From: Epiperipatus broadwayi
Lineage: Eukaryota; Onychophora; Udeonychophora; Euonychophora; Peripatidae
Assembly (NCBI GenBank): GCA_028023455.1
Contig: JAQFVV010000459.1
Coordinates: 126,001 to 190,000, forward strand
Length of the DNA stretch: 64,000 nucleotides
Reading direction: 5' to 3'
The notes under the pieces are model-generated. The model saw nothing but the letters and a program-made list of their open reading frames with translations. It had not been told where the DNA came from and did not search any database. Positions 51,074-64,000 of the stretch are shown piece by piece (within the stretch, counting starts at the first letter, position 1; each line of letters opens with the position of its first letter). Both the position numbers and the translations under genes were made by a program.

Positions 51074-53124
51074 TATAATGATCGAAATGTAAGTGAAGAT
51101 CGAATCTAACCGCAAAACAATATCTGCAACTACCAGGGCACCATCTAAGCATTTGAGCCTAGAAAAATTTATAGAGTAGGCAGATATGCATTGTTAAGAT
51201 TCCACTTTATTTAAATATTCCGATCATTAGCCCAAGTCACTAGCTCAGCGGAGACGCAGAGATAAAAATCTATAAATTTTATATCTTAAATATAAAAGAA
51301 TAAAAGCCACTGCCAGAAATTAACACATAAAAATATTTATTTACGCACATATAAAATAACATTTAAAATTTGAGGAATAAGTTTAACATTTTAGATTTTT
51401 ATATTAACTTTTAATTTTACATTTAACTAAGTTTCAATGAGTTTAATATTTTATTTAGATAGTCAAGTATGAATAGACTATATAGATCTGCATTTGAAAA
51501 GAAAATATTCTTTCCTGATTTAACCTTAGGCAACAAATTTCGCAACCAAACTGGTGCCAATCCATCTGATACATTCATGTATTCAATGTAGCATGATACG
51601 ACAACACAAAATACTATATTGTCAGGAATGTACATCTGAACAATAAGTAGAAATAGAGAAGACATTGACTCTCCACCACCAGGAATGTGACATCTGTTGG
51701 CAAGTAGAACAATAAACAAAAAACTCCATAGGAATGGACTGCGGTCTTCTGCCGACTTACAAACCCATCCATAGGCAAACAGAGGGTGCGTGGCGTATAT
51801 CTATGATCCTGCCCATAGCGGATCTCATACTACATCTACTAATTACACAAATATATCCAATCCATTGAACCAATTCAACTATGAAATGAATAACCTAAGA
51901 TTACCCTCCCTTAATATAACTTTACAAAACTATACAGCCATTCACGCCCGACTTAAATTTAACATTTAAATACGTTCGCACAAATGCATTTTATAAAATT
52001 TGTTTTAAAATGTTGAGTACAGATTAGCTGCACAGATTCCACGGTCAAAAACATTCCAAATTCAACACAACCAATCAAAATACAAAGTCCTTGATAAACG
52101 TCACTTGCATAGGGAATATACAAATCCCATTAGCATTCATCGTAAGATGCTTTCAGTGATATCGTTGACATATATTCTAATCGAATGTGAAAACCACAAC
52201 ATTATCAACCGCTAACGAATCTATGCAACGTCTATACCCAACCTAAATTTCATCATTTTAAATTTAAACAATAAACACTTTATACAATAAGAAAAAAAAA
52301 ATGGAAATGATTTTTATCAATTGGAAAACATATAAAATTAAACATTATTAATTTGATTTTAAACTTAAAAAAGTCAGATGGAAGTTCATAAGCTTGAACG
52401 AAAGTTCTTAGTTATTTTTAAATTTAGAGTTCATGTCACTATAGCTTATGGTAGAAGAGTCCAGGTTCCTGTTTTTTAATTCCCGCAATGTCTCCATTGG
52501 AAGATAATGTTCTGGAGGTAGCATTAGCTGGTTCCATTCTTGTTTTACAGTCTTTTCATTTTATAATTTTTTTAACTAGAGAGTGTGGTATGTGCATCCT
52601 ACCACAATTCTCGAACACACAACGCTGGAACTGTTCGAAAAAAACTGTATTTCCCTTTTTGTATTATCCACACGGATTCAATTAACAAAACGTCACTAAT
52701 CCATCACTTTCGTTAGGGTCCGAGCCAAGGCTTAGTGCTTCCATTGGACAAGCTAAAATCTCTTTCTTCTCTTATCTAACTTTTCATCTGACTTTTTAAT
52801 TACACAGCTTTTAGATAATTAATAAACAATCATTTGCATTTACAGATTACAGGAATTAATTAATACCTGTTTTTATTTTAACTTACGTTATTTTTTTATT
52901 AAAATATTTTTATATTTCAATCTTGTATTTTTTTATTAAAAAAAATACGTTCAAATACTTTTTTTTTTGTTTATGAAAAAAATATTTTTAAAGTTTAGCA
53001 TCTGTGTGAATATATATATATGTTTAACAAACATTTTAATTTTAGTGTTTATTTTTTTTTCTTTTATTTGCGAACTTTTAAGTTTTTATTTTAAATTAAT
53101 GTAATGACATATTTATATATCGTT

Positions 53125-53127
<3 letters not shown>
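51074..53127 (-). repeat. 5' LTR of family-2 element (~2.05 kb)
   Basis: Matches the 3' LTR closely over both ends. The segment ~52370-52720 is of a different type, with ATACAAAAAGGG in place of the TATAAAAAG box. Outer end TGTAACGATATATAAATATG. Confidence 0.85.

Positions 53128-53157
<30 letters not shown>
53128..53157. repeat. (AT)n tract between LTR element and LINE
   Basis: A pure AT run forming both the outer edge of the family-2 element and the 3' edge of the RTE LINE. Confidence 0.9.
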
Positions 53158-53159
<2 letters not shown>

Positions 53160-53162
53160 TCA

Positions 53163-54440
53163 TCAACCATTATCAATCCACTGCAGGATGAAGGTCTCTC
53201 CAAGTTCAATCCATCTTATCCGATCTTTAGCTTCTCTTCTCCACAACACCCCTGCACATTTTCTTATTTCATCCATCCATCTCACATGTGGTCTCTTTCT
53301 GGGTCTTTTACAATCTCTTGGAATCCAGTTTAAAATTTCAATTGTCCATCTATTATCATCTCTTCTAGCAATATGTCCAGCCCAACTCCATTTTAATCTT
53401 TTAATTTTTTTAATAAGGTCAGTAACACCTGTTTGTTGTCTTACCCATACATTGCGTTTTTGATCTCTTTTTGTTACTCCCAACATACATCTCTCCATAC
53501 TCCTTTGAGTGGTCTGAAGTCTCTGTATTGCTCTTCCATTAAGTGTCCAAGTCTCAGATCCATAAGTAAGAACTGGTAAAACACATTTGTTAAAAACCAT
53601 CCTTTTCAAACACATAGGCATATTTCCTTTTAGTATCAAGTTATTTCTACCAAAAGCACTCCAACTAAGTTTAATTCTATGATTAATTTCCTCTATTATG
53701 TTTCCATCTGTATTAATAATCAGACCAAGGTATTTGTAACTGTTAACTTCTTCTAATTCTTCATAATCAATCTTTATTTTCATATTTTGAGCAAATCGAT
53801 TAAACATTACTTTAGTCTTTTTAACATTTATCTTTAGTCCTACTTTTCTACTTTCATCTGCTAACTCCTGCAACATTTCCTGCAGCTCTGAAGCATTATT
53901 TGCAAAAACAACTACATCATCTGCGAAATCTAAATGACTTAAATACTCTCCATTTACTTTCACTCCTTTAGTTTCCCATTTTAATCCACAAAATACTTCT
54001 TGCAGCACTGCTGTAAAGAGTTTTGGAGATATGGAATCACCTTGTCTTACACCTTTCTCAATGTTGATTTTTCCAGTATCATTATGTAATCTAATTGTTG
54101 CTGTTGCATTTTTATAAATATTCTTTAAAATATGACAATATCCTGGATCTATACCTTGATGATCCAATGCTTTAATCACTGAAGAAATGTGTATAGAATC
54201 GAATGCCTTTTCATAATTTACAAATCCAAAACATAATGACAACTCATATTCGTTTGACCTTTCTATGAATTCTCTCAATACCTGGATATGATCTATTGTA
54301 CTAAAAGCACTTTTAAATCCAGCTTGTTCTCTTAGTTGGTGGAAATCCAAAGTTATCTGTAGACGAGTTGTAATTATCTTGGTAAAAATTTTATATAAAA
54401 CTGATAAAAGGGTGAAAGGTCTGTAATTTTTAATATCTTC
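53163..54440 (-). pseudogene. RTE reverse transcriptase and C-terminal part
   Basis: Open from a frameshift at ~54440 to a TGA triplet cluster at 53165; the first Met of the open part is at 54350. Recognisable blocks, numbered from that Met: LREQAGFKSAFSTIDHI (6-22), motif A FVNYEKAFDSI (43-53), GVRQGDSISPKLF (100-112), FADD (142-145), KYLGLIIN, LTYGSETW, and the C-terminal RLKWSWAGHIAR and RWMDEIRKCAG blocks. The motif-A aspartate that binds metal is Asn45 (codon AAT at 54216-54218), one transition away from Asp. FADD is intact. Apart from the upstream frameshift the frame is uninterrupted for nearly 400 codons, so decay is recent. Confidence 0.92.
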
Positions 54441-54742
54441 TTTATCACCTTTTTAAATATTAATATTATTACTGCATTCTTCCAATCTTCCGGTACATTT
54501 TTATCATTTAGACATTTGGTATATAACTTTGCAAAAATTGTTTCGATTTCTTCACCTGCTTCTTTTAATATATCAATTATAATTCCATCATTTCCTGGAG
54601 CCTTTCCTTTCTTCATACACTTAATTGCATGTCTCACTTCTTCATTTAAAATTCTGGGCAATTCGGATGATGTAATAGATATAGGGGGTACTTGTTCTTT
54701 ATTACTATATAATTCTTGATAAAAATCTTCTACCAATTTCAT
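54374..54742 (-). pseudogene. RTE RT, finger region, out of frame
   Basis: Carries KLVEDFYQELYSNKEQ, EVRHAIKCMKKGKAPGNDGI and VPEDWKNAVIILIFKK, the region linking endonuclease and RT. The frame then shifts by one base at ~54440 within an A-rich run, after FKK, where the next frame continues with DKEDIKNYRPFTLLSV. The upstream shift lies in an 11-base A run at ~54780-54792. Confidence 0.9.
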
Positions 54743-56169
54743 GATGTCATCTCTCTTTTTAGTAATAATTCCATCTTTTTTTTTTTTATTGCAGATATAA
54801 ATTTCCTACCAATACCAAAATGTTGTTTAACATTTTTGAGACTTTTATTTTCTTCTACAGCTTTCCTTGCTATTTCACAGTTATACTTTCTTATATCATT
54901 TTCAACTCTTTTCCGTACCATTTTACAAAATTCGAGATATTCAATTCTTTTTAATACATCATTTTTGTATATCTTCATATTCCTTCTTTTCTTCATAAAT
55001 TCTCTAGTCTCAGTAGAAATGTTATTAGTCAATTGCTGCTTTTTTCTACCAGCTATGTTTGTTGCAGTTTTTAAAAGTGTATCAGTTATTTTCATATTAA
55101 TTTCATTCAAATCTGAATCATGTTCAAAATCTCCTAACACTTGAAACCTATTTGTAAGTTCTAATTTAAATTCATTAGAATGTTTATGAAGATTAGGAAT
55201 ATCAACTGTAAATATTGTTTTTCTTAATAATTTTTGTCTCTCTAGTTTTACATTAACACGTAACTTACACCTTACTAATCGATGAACACTTCCTGCGTTA
55301 AATTTATTAAGAACATTACAATCTTGAAATATGTATTTTCTATTAGTCAAAATATAATCCAATTCTGCTGTACCTTCATTTGGATGCTTCCATGTCCATT
55401 TCCTTTTAACATTTTTCTCAAAAAATGAATTCATAATATAAAGTTTTTCTTTTTCTGCAAACTCCACAAGTCTATGTCCTCTCTCATTTCTATTACCATA
55501 ACCAAAATTACCTACAGCAATTTCATCTTTCATTTGTCTACCAATTCTAGCATTAAAGTCTCCCATAACAATTTTAAAATGTTGTTTACTCTGATCAAAA
55601 GCCTTTTGTACATCCATATAAAAATCTTCTACTACTTCATCACTATGAGAACTTGTTGGGGCATAAACCTGAATTATCTGCATTTGGTATCTGCTATTAA
55701 GTTGTATAACTAATCTTGCAACTCTGTCCGATACACCGTCAATCTCCACAATATTGCTCTTCCACTTTTTATTTATAATGAATCCTACTCCACTTGTATT
55801 TCCAATATGTGTGCCTTTATAATAAAGTATATGTCCATTTTTTAAATCAATTGTTTCTTCATCTTTTCTTCTAACTTCACAAAGTCCAATAATGTCCCAT
55901 TTAATATAAGATAATTCTTCTTCTAATTCTTGCAATCTTCCTTCACTTGAAAGAGATCTGCAGTTGTAAGTACCTAAATAAAAAATCGTCATCAAATGGC
56001 AGCCTGGGTCCACAATCAGGGGATTCTTAGCACCCTCCGCCTTCAGCCACCAACCGCTGCCTTGGTTGGTGACTTTACAGCCTCCTGGGAATAAGGGCCA
56101 TGCTTTATTTTTGTCTGTCATAATTGTATATATATGTATTGGAAAAATATTTATCATGTACACAAACAT
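54739..56169 (-). pseudogene. RTE endonuclease domain (EEP family)
   Basis: A 476-codon frame; the natural start is likelier Met17 or later than Met1. Motifs: TYNCRSL (N69), GLCEVRR (E98), QVYAPTSS (168-174), MGDFNARIG (D204, N206) and ELDYIL (D271). The last conserved block reads GSVHRLVRC where RTE endonucleases have SDH: Val295 (codon GTT at 55285-55287) replaces the catalytic-site Asp, while His296 remains. The domain nicks target DNA to prime reverse transcription. The frame leaves the correct register in the A run at ~54790 and stops at 54739. Confidence 0.92.
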
Positions 56170-56441
56170 TCATTCTACCTTATCAGGCACTGAGAAGAAA
56201 GACCATGGTGTTTCTTGATCTTAAACTCAGAGGTAAAAAGCCAATAAACTCACCATGCTGGCTAATGCGTGTTGGTGAGCAGCCCATCCATGTTTGTATA
56301 TTATATGAATAATCACATAATAATAACAGTTGCAACGACAAGAACGTATGGAGTGGACATTAGAAATTTGCCCTGCTCGGTTCCTTTAAGGCCTCCAAGA
56401 GGAATCAAAGGGTCTCCTTTCAGTTAATAGCAAACTCCTTC

Positions 56442-56444
<3 letters not shown>

Positions 56445-56502
<58 letters not shown>
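56445..56502. repeat. (AT)n microsatellite at LINE 5' edge
   Basis: Pure TA run of about 55 bases following CTTCTGCA. Confidence 0.95.
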
Positions 56503-56506
<4 letters not shown>

Positions 56507-57419
56507 TATTATTTTACAAACTTATGGTTTTTATTTTCAAGATAACTATAAATAGTTAAAGCATTGTACTAATGATAAATTTAAATTGACTCAGCATTAA
56601 AATCAAGATTTTATAAAAATGTAAAGTAATTATTTTTATTTATTTAGTACTGTATTTTATAGTACTGGTGATAACCACAATAACAATTAGTGAATGGTTT
56701 TATTCTATGGAATAAAGGTGTGAATCGTAAATCGTAAACACCAAAATTTGCCGATCTATCTTAGTACTAAATCACACAGAATATGGTAATTTACAATTAT
56801 ATATGCTAATGATATAAATAGCTAATAAATAATATTCCGTTGTTAAAACAAATTCAATAATATTAGAAAAAAATCTCGAAATGTCATTTACTTTTAGGAA
56901 TCTACTGGTTTCTTTACTCAACAACTCTTCTGGGAAAATATGTGACCTTGTAGCTTTAAACTTGATCTTTCATTCAATTTTAGTAGGTATTATAAAAGGT
57001 CAAAAAAGGTTAAGTTTAAAATTAATAACGACTTTTATTTTAAAACTAATATAATAAAATGTGAATAATTACGTGTTCAATACAAAACAGATTTCCAGTC
57101 AAGGCAGTATATGTAATATTAAATTATTTTTGATTCATTTGCTCAATGCTATAAAATTGAACATTACCTTCAGAAATAATTTGTAGCCAATTATGTAACT
57201 TTTTATTTGTAAAGACACTTTTCAATTTTAATGATTTTTGAGAAAATTATATTCCTAACATTAAAATAAAATAAAAATGACCTTTATTATGATTGATAAT
57301 CCTCTTAAGAATTTAACATTTTTAATAAGTCTTTTGATTTAGAAATAATTAATTTTTAAGTAAATAATTATTTAAAAAAAGATTTCTTAATTTTTTTTTG
57401 TTTTGTTTTTGTTTTTTAC
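56503..57419. other. Nothing recognised
   Basis: AT-rich DNA; no motif or repeat partner seen. Confidence 0.5.
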
Positions 57420-57435
57420 TGACTACTTTAATTTT

Positions 57436-57541
57436 ATTTTTTTTCATATGTCATAGCACGGGCTGGGACGCGAACCCACAACCGTCTGCATCCAACTTCT
57501 TTTTGGAAGGTGGCTGCGATGACCTCACGGTTAACAACACT
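57436..57541 (-). mobile_element. tRNA-derived SINE with 16-bp TSD
   Basis: TGACTACTTTAATTTT occurs at 57420-57435 and, identically, at 57542-57557. Between them the minus strand reads a diverged tRNA head (GTTAACCGTGAGG as a weak A box), then TTGTGGGTTCGCGTCCC (strong B box), GCCCGTGCTATGACATATG and an A-rich tail. The insert is only ~106 bp, so it is a tRNA-head-only SINE. The sequence downstream of the B box matches the fragment at 11411-11490. Confidence 0.8.
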
Positions 57542-57746
57542 TGACTACTTTAATTTTGAAATAAATAATTGTCACAAAATCAAATCTTGTTGAGCATGTA
57601 AAGTGCAATGAGTTGTCATTTATATAAGTTGTACGTGGGTATTATATGTTAACAAAATTATAGAGTGAGCATGCATATTCACTTATACATCATCCTAGAT
57701 CAGTTGTTTTAAATTAGGAATTCAAATAAAAAATGTACATATATAT

Positions 57747-59879
57747 TGTAACGATATATAAATATGTCGTTACATTAATTTAAAATAAAAACTTAAAAGT
57801 TCGCAAATAAAAGTAAAAAACTAAACGCTAAAATTGAAAATGTTTGTTATACGTATATACATTCGCACAGATGCTAAACTTTAAAAAAATATTTTTTTTA
57901 ATAAATAAAAAAAGGTATTTGAATGTATTTTTTTATAAAAAAAGATTTATGAAAAGAATTTTAATAAAAAAACAACGTAAGTTAAAATAAAAACAGGTAT
58001 TAATTAATTCCTGTAATCTATAAATGGAAATGATTGTTTATTAATTATCTAAAAGCTGTTTAATTAAAAAGTCAGATGGAAAGTTAGATAAGAGAAGAAA
58101 GGGATTTTAGCTTGACCAATGGAAGCCAAATAAAGGCCCGGACCATAACGAAAAAACAGAACAGTGACGTTTTTGTTCATGGAATACATAGGAGGACTAT
58201 AAAAAGTTAAAATATTGAGTTCCAGTCAGCTTTTTCCAACTTGATTTTGGTGAGTCTGGCGACAAGACGCATTTGTCGTCCTCACTCACTTATTTTAAAA
58301 ATGCAAAGACTGTGATACCAGAACAGAACCAGCAAATGCTACCTCCAAAATGTCAGACCGGTCTTCCAGGAAAGTCTCCGTGGGAATTGCCAATGGGAAC
58401 ATGGACGCTTATACCGTAAGCAATAGAACTGAACAGTTGTTAAAATCATAACATTAATTAAGAACTTGAAAGATTGATAAGTAAATTTAAATTTTATAAA
58501 AAGAACTTTTCTCGGACTTATGTGTCAACTCAATTGATAATGAAAAATTTTATATATGTTTGCGTTTGATAAAAAAAAAAAAAAATCATTTCCATTTATT
58601 ATTTATTGTATTGATATTTATTGTTTAAATTTTAAATAATTTTGAAATTTAAGTTGTTTATAGACGCTTGCATGGATTCGTTTGCGGTTAATTATATTTT
58701 GGTTTTCATATTTAATCAAAATATATAGACATTCGATAAATAATGATACCTTACGGTGAGTATCTAAAATGTATTTATTTGGATGTCTTTTAAGTTATTG
58801 GTGACAACGCAAGTATCTTATGGTGAATACTATTGGGTTACTTATAAGTTTCCCTCTGCGATTGTCGGTATCAATAATTTTGTATTTTGATCGTTTATGT
58901 TTATTTTGAAATGTTTTTGACCGTGGAATCTATGTAATCGATCTATACCCAACATTTTTAAACAAATCTGTGCGAACGTATTTAAATGTTAAAATTAAGT
59001 CGGGCGTGAATGGCTATATAGTTTTGTAAAGTTGTATTAAGGGAGGGTAATCTTAGGTTATTCATTTCGTAGTTGAATTGGTTCAATGGATTGGATATAT
59101 TTGTGTAATTAGTAGATGTAGTATGAGGTCCGCTACGGGCAGGATTATAGATATATGCCACACACCCTCTGTTTGCCTATGGATGGGTTTGTAAGTCGGC
59201 AGAAGACCGCAGTCCATTCCTATGGAGTTTTTTGTTTATTGATCTACTTGCCAACAGATGTCACATTCCTGTTGGTGGAGAGTCAATGTCTTCTCTATTT
59301 CTACTTATTGTTCAGATGTACATTCCTGACAATATAGTATTTTGTGTTGTCATATCATGCTACATTGAATACATGAATGTATCAGATGGATTGGCGCCAG
59401 TTGATTGCGAAATTTGTTGCCTAAGGTTAAATCAGGGAAGAATATTTTCCTTTCAAATGCAGACCTATGTAGTCCATTCATACTCGACCCTCTAAATAAA
59501 TAGTAAACTCATTATTTGCAATCTACTTAAATTTAGAATTAAAGATCAATATAAAATTATAAATGTTAAATTTATTCCTCAAAATTTAAATATTATTTTA
59601 TATGTGCGTAAATAAATATTTTTATGTGTTAATTTCTGGCAGTGTCTTTTATTTTTTTATATTTAAGATATAAAATTTATAGATTTTTATTTCTGCGTCT
59701 TCGCTGAGCTAGTGACTTGGGCTAACGGTCGGAATATTTAAAGAAAGTGGAATCTTAACAGCGCGTATCTGCCTACTCTATAAATTTTTCTAGGCTCAAA
59801 TGCCTAGATGGCGCCCTGGTAGTTGCAGATATTGATTTTGCGGTTAGATTCGATTTTCACTTTTATTCCGATTGGTACA
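57747..59879 (+). repeat. Solo LTR of family 2 (2,133 bp)
   Basis: Starts TGTAACGATATATAAATATG and ends GATTGGTACA, with ATATAT on both flanks (57741-57746 and 59880-59885). Inverted relative to the copies at 48.4-53.1 kb. No internal region adjoins it, as expected after LTR-LTR recombination. It preserves the TG...CA ends best of the three. Confidence 0.88.
58187..58206 (+). promoter_or_regulatory. TATA box and start region in family-2 LTR
   Basis: GGACTATAAAAAGTT is followed ~20 bases later by GAGTTCCAGTCAGC, which fits an initiator. U3 would be ~0.45 kb and R-U5 ~1.65 kb. The same block is present in the 3' LTR at 48.4-50.5 kb but not in the 5' LTR at 51-53 kb. Confidence 0.5.
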
Positions 59880-60194
59880 ATATATATTAATAATATTATA
59901 ATTTTTAATTTTATATATTTTAATTTTTGGTTCACAAACAATTTTAATGTATTTATGCATCTATTTTATATGTAAGTGATATGTGTTTGGGTATATCAAA
60001 AAATGTTTTTTAAAAGTGTATTGTTTATTATCTTTACTAAATAATATATTTAAAAACAGATTGCACTATTTATCTCCATATTTTTGGAATTAAGACTCCT
60101 CGTATTAAATTTCCTCAGTTATTTAAGTTTTTTCAAATAAATAACTATGTACGTATTTCTAAAAGATGTTGATTTCATATTCTTAACTCTGAAG

Positions 60195-63300
<3,106 letters not shown>

Positions 63301-64000
63301 GGTACAGCTCATATTTCAAAAGATAGAAAATATACATGAAGCTATAAAGAATCTTTGAGTCAAAGAATGATACAAAAAAAATATTAAAAATAAAATATAG
63401 GATTTTGAAAAACTTCTACCTAAAGAAATTAAATGAATAAGAAAACGTCTAATTCAATATGCTGTAAATGGAGTGATATATAAAAAAATATTTTTAAAAA
63501 AGAACAAAAAAGAAGGAATACAAGAAGATAAAATGCTGAAAAAAGTTTTTTTTAAATACAATGAATGATTACTTGACTATAGACATAACATAAGAAGAAC
63601 TTATTTCAATATCAAAGATTAAATCAATAAAACATACTAATAAAAATTTATAACCAATCACAATTTCAGAAAAAGAGCATTGATTAAATAGAACAAAGAT
63701 TCTATGGAAAATACAATGGCCACAGTTTAACACCTATTAAGGGTTAGTCAGTAAAAAATTAAATACATTGAAAATATAACATATTAGTATTAATGTTTTC
63801 AATGTGATAATGAAGAATTCGAAAATTTAAACTTGATATACTAATTTAAACTGCAGGCCTACTAAATTATTAGTTGTTTTTTTATATATAAAAACAAAAA
63901 AATAACAAAATATTACTAAAAATCATACATTGAGTGTGTCTGTAGAATAATTAAAAAGAAAAACATTAAATTTTCTAGCAATTTTGAGACTCATTGAATG
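63301..64000. other. Nothing recognised
   Basis: Very AT-rich DNA with A-runs; no motif, ORF or repeat partner seen. Confidence 0.5.

Larger units (their letters stand above)
48392..53127 (-). mobile_element. Non-autonomous LTR retrotransposon, family 2
   Basis: On the minus strand the 5' LTR is 53127-51074 and the 3' LTR 50496-48392, separated by only 577 bp. LTRs start TGTAACGATAT, with an adjoining inverted ATGTCGTTACA. A primer-site-like sequence follows the 5' LTR. ATATAT flanks both sides. The internal region has no ORF that could be gag or pol. The arrangement resembles the LARD/TRIM concept, but with LTRs near 2.1 kb and almost no internal DNA. The two LTRs differ by a whole promoter/leader block (see findings). 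Confidence 0.85.
53157..56444 (-). mobile_element. Full-length RTE-clade LINE, defective
   Basis: About 3.3 kb, bounded by (AT)n on both sides. It comprises a ~270-bp 5' region, an apurinic-type endonuclease, an RT and a very short 3' end of repeated TGA/ATG triplets right after the stop codon. Length, order and the triplet-repeat 3' end are typical of the RTE clade. Two frameshifts and two catalytic substitutions make this copy inactive. Confidence 0.92.

Noticed and set aside
53104-53463. Plus-strand ORFs opposite the RTE LINE (53104-53463, 54516-54719, 54716-55144, 55474-55713)
   Set aside because: Antisense shadows of the RT and endonuclease coding sequence.
59155-59495. ORFs recurring in LTR copies (59232-59495, 51423-51719, 48863-49048)
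   Set aside because: They recur because the LTR itself is repeated. Reading frames diverge by indels and no domain is seen, so repetition is not evidence of coding.

Overview
This window reads as AT-rich intergenic DNA from an invertebrate animal, built largely of transposable-element debris. The base composition is strongly A+T-biased, with long (AT)n and (ATT)n microsatellites. Several animal retroelement classes lie together: Penelope-like elements with GIY-YIG endonuclease, an RTE-type LINE, other non-LTR reverse transcriptase fossils, tRNA-derived SINEs and LTR retrotransposons. I found no bacterial operon, CRISPR array, rRNA or intact tRNA gene, and no exon of a host gene. The phylum cannot be fixed from this sequence; arthropod or mollusc are guesses only.

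Layout. 0.3-1.05 kb: a 5'-truncated LINE tail with an 18-bp target-site duplication. 1.9-11 kb: copy A of a large dispersed repeat, split by a 4.5-kb insertion; copy B lies at 60.2-63.3 kb. 11.4-27.2 kb: a SINE tail, a composite foldback repeat (12.5-13.1 kb), two exceptionally long pure (ATT)n arrays (21.2 and 26.1 kb), a decayed LINE RT (24.4 kb) and a small terminal-inverted-repeat element (27 kb). 27.5-33.1 kb: a 5.6-kb LTR retrotransposon with 1.74-kb LTRs and a gag-like reading frame but no pol. 33.9-40.7 kb: inverted repeats around two Penelope-like elements joined head to head. 44.3-47.4 kb: a third Penelope-like element with direct ~550-bp pseudo-LTRs. 47.8-48.4 kb: an RTE LINE fragment. 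48.4-53.1 kb: a second LTR-element family with ~2.1-kb LTRs around only ~0.58 kb of internal DNA. 53.2-56.4 kb: a full-length but mutated RTE LINE. 57.4 kb: a SINE with a 16-bp TSD. 57.7-59.9 kb: a solo LTR of the second family.

Themes. (i) The LTR elements, the solo LTR, the RTE copies and the insertion in copy A all abut (AT)n tracts, which suggests targeting of or tolerance for AT microsatellites. (ii) The Penelope pseudo-LTRs carry a tRNA-like A/B-box segment and a hammerhead-ribozyme-like fold, and the 5' end of one copy maps within about five bases of the predicted self-cleavage position. (iii) Both LTR families lack reverse transcriptase, so any mobility would depend on enzymes supplied in trans. 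All protein-coding transposon genes here are broken (stops, frameshifts, lost catalytic residues). Identities rest on motif recognition by eye; no database search was run.
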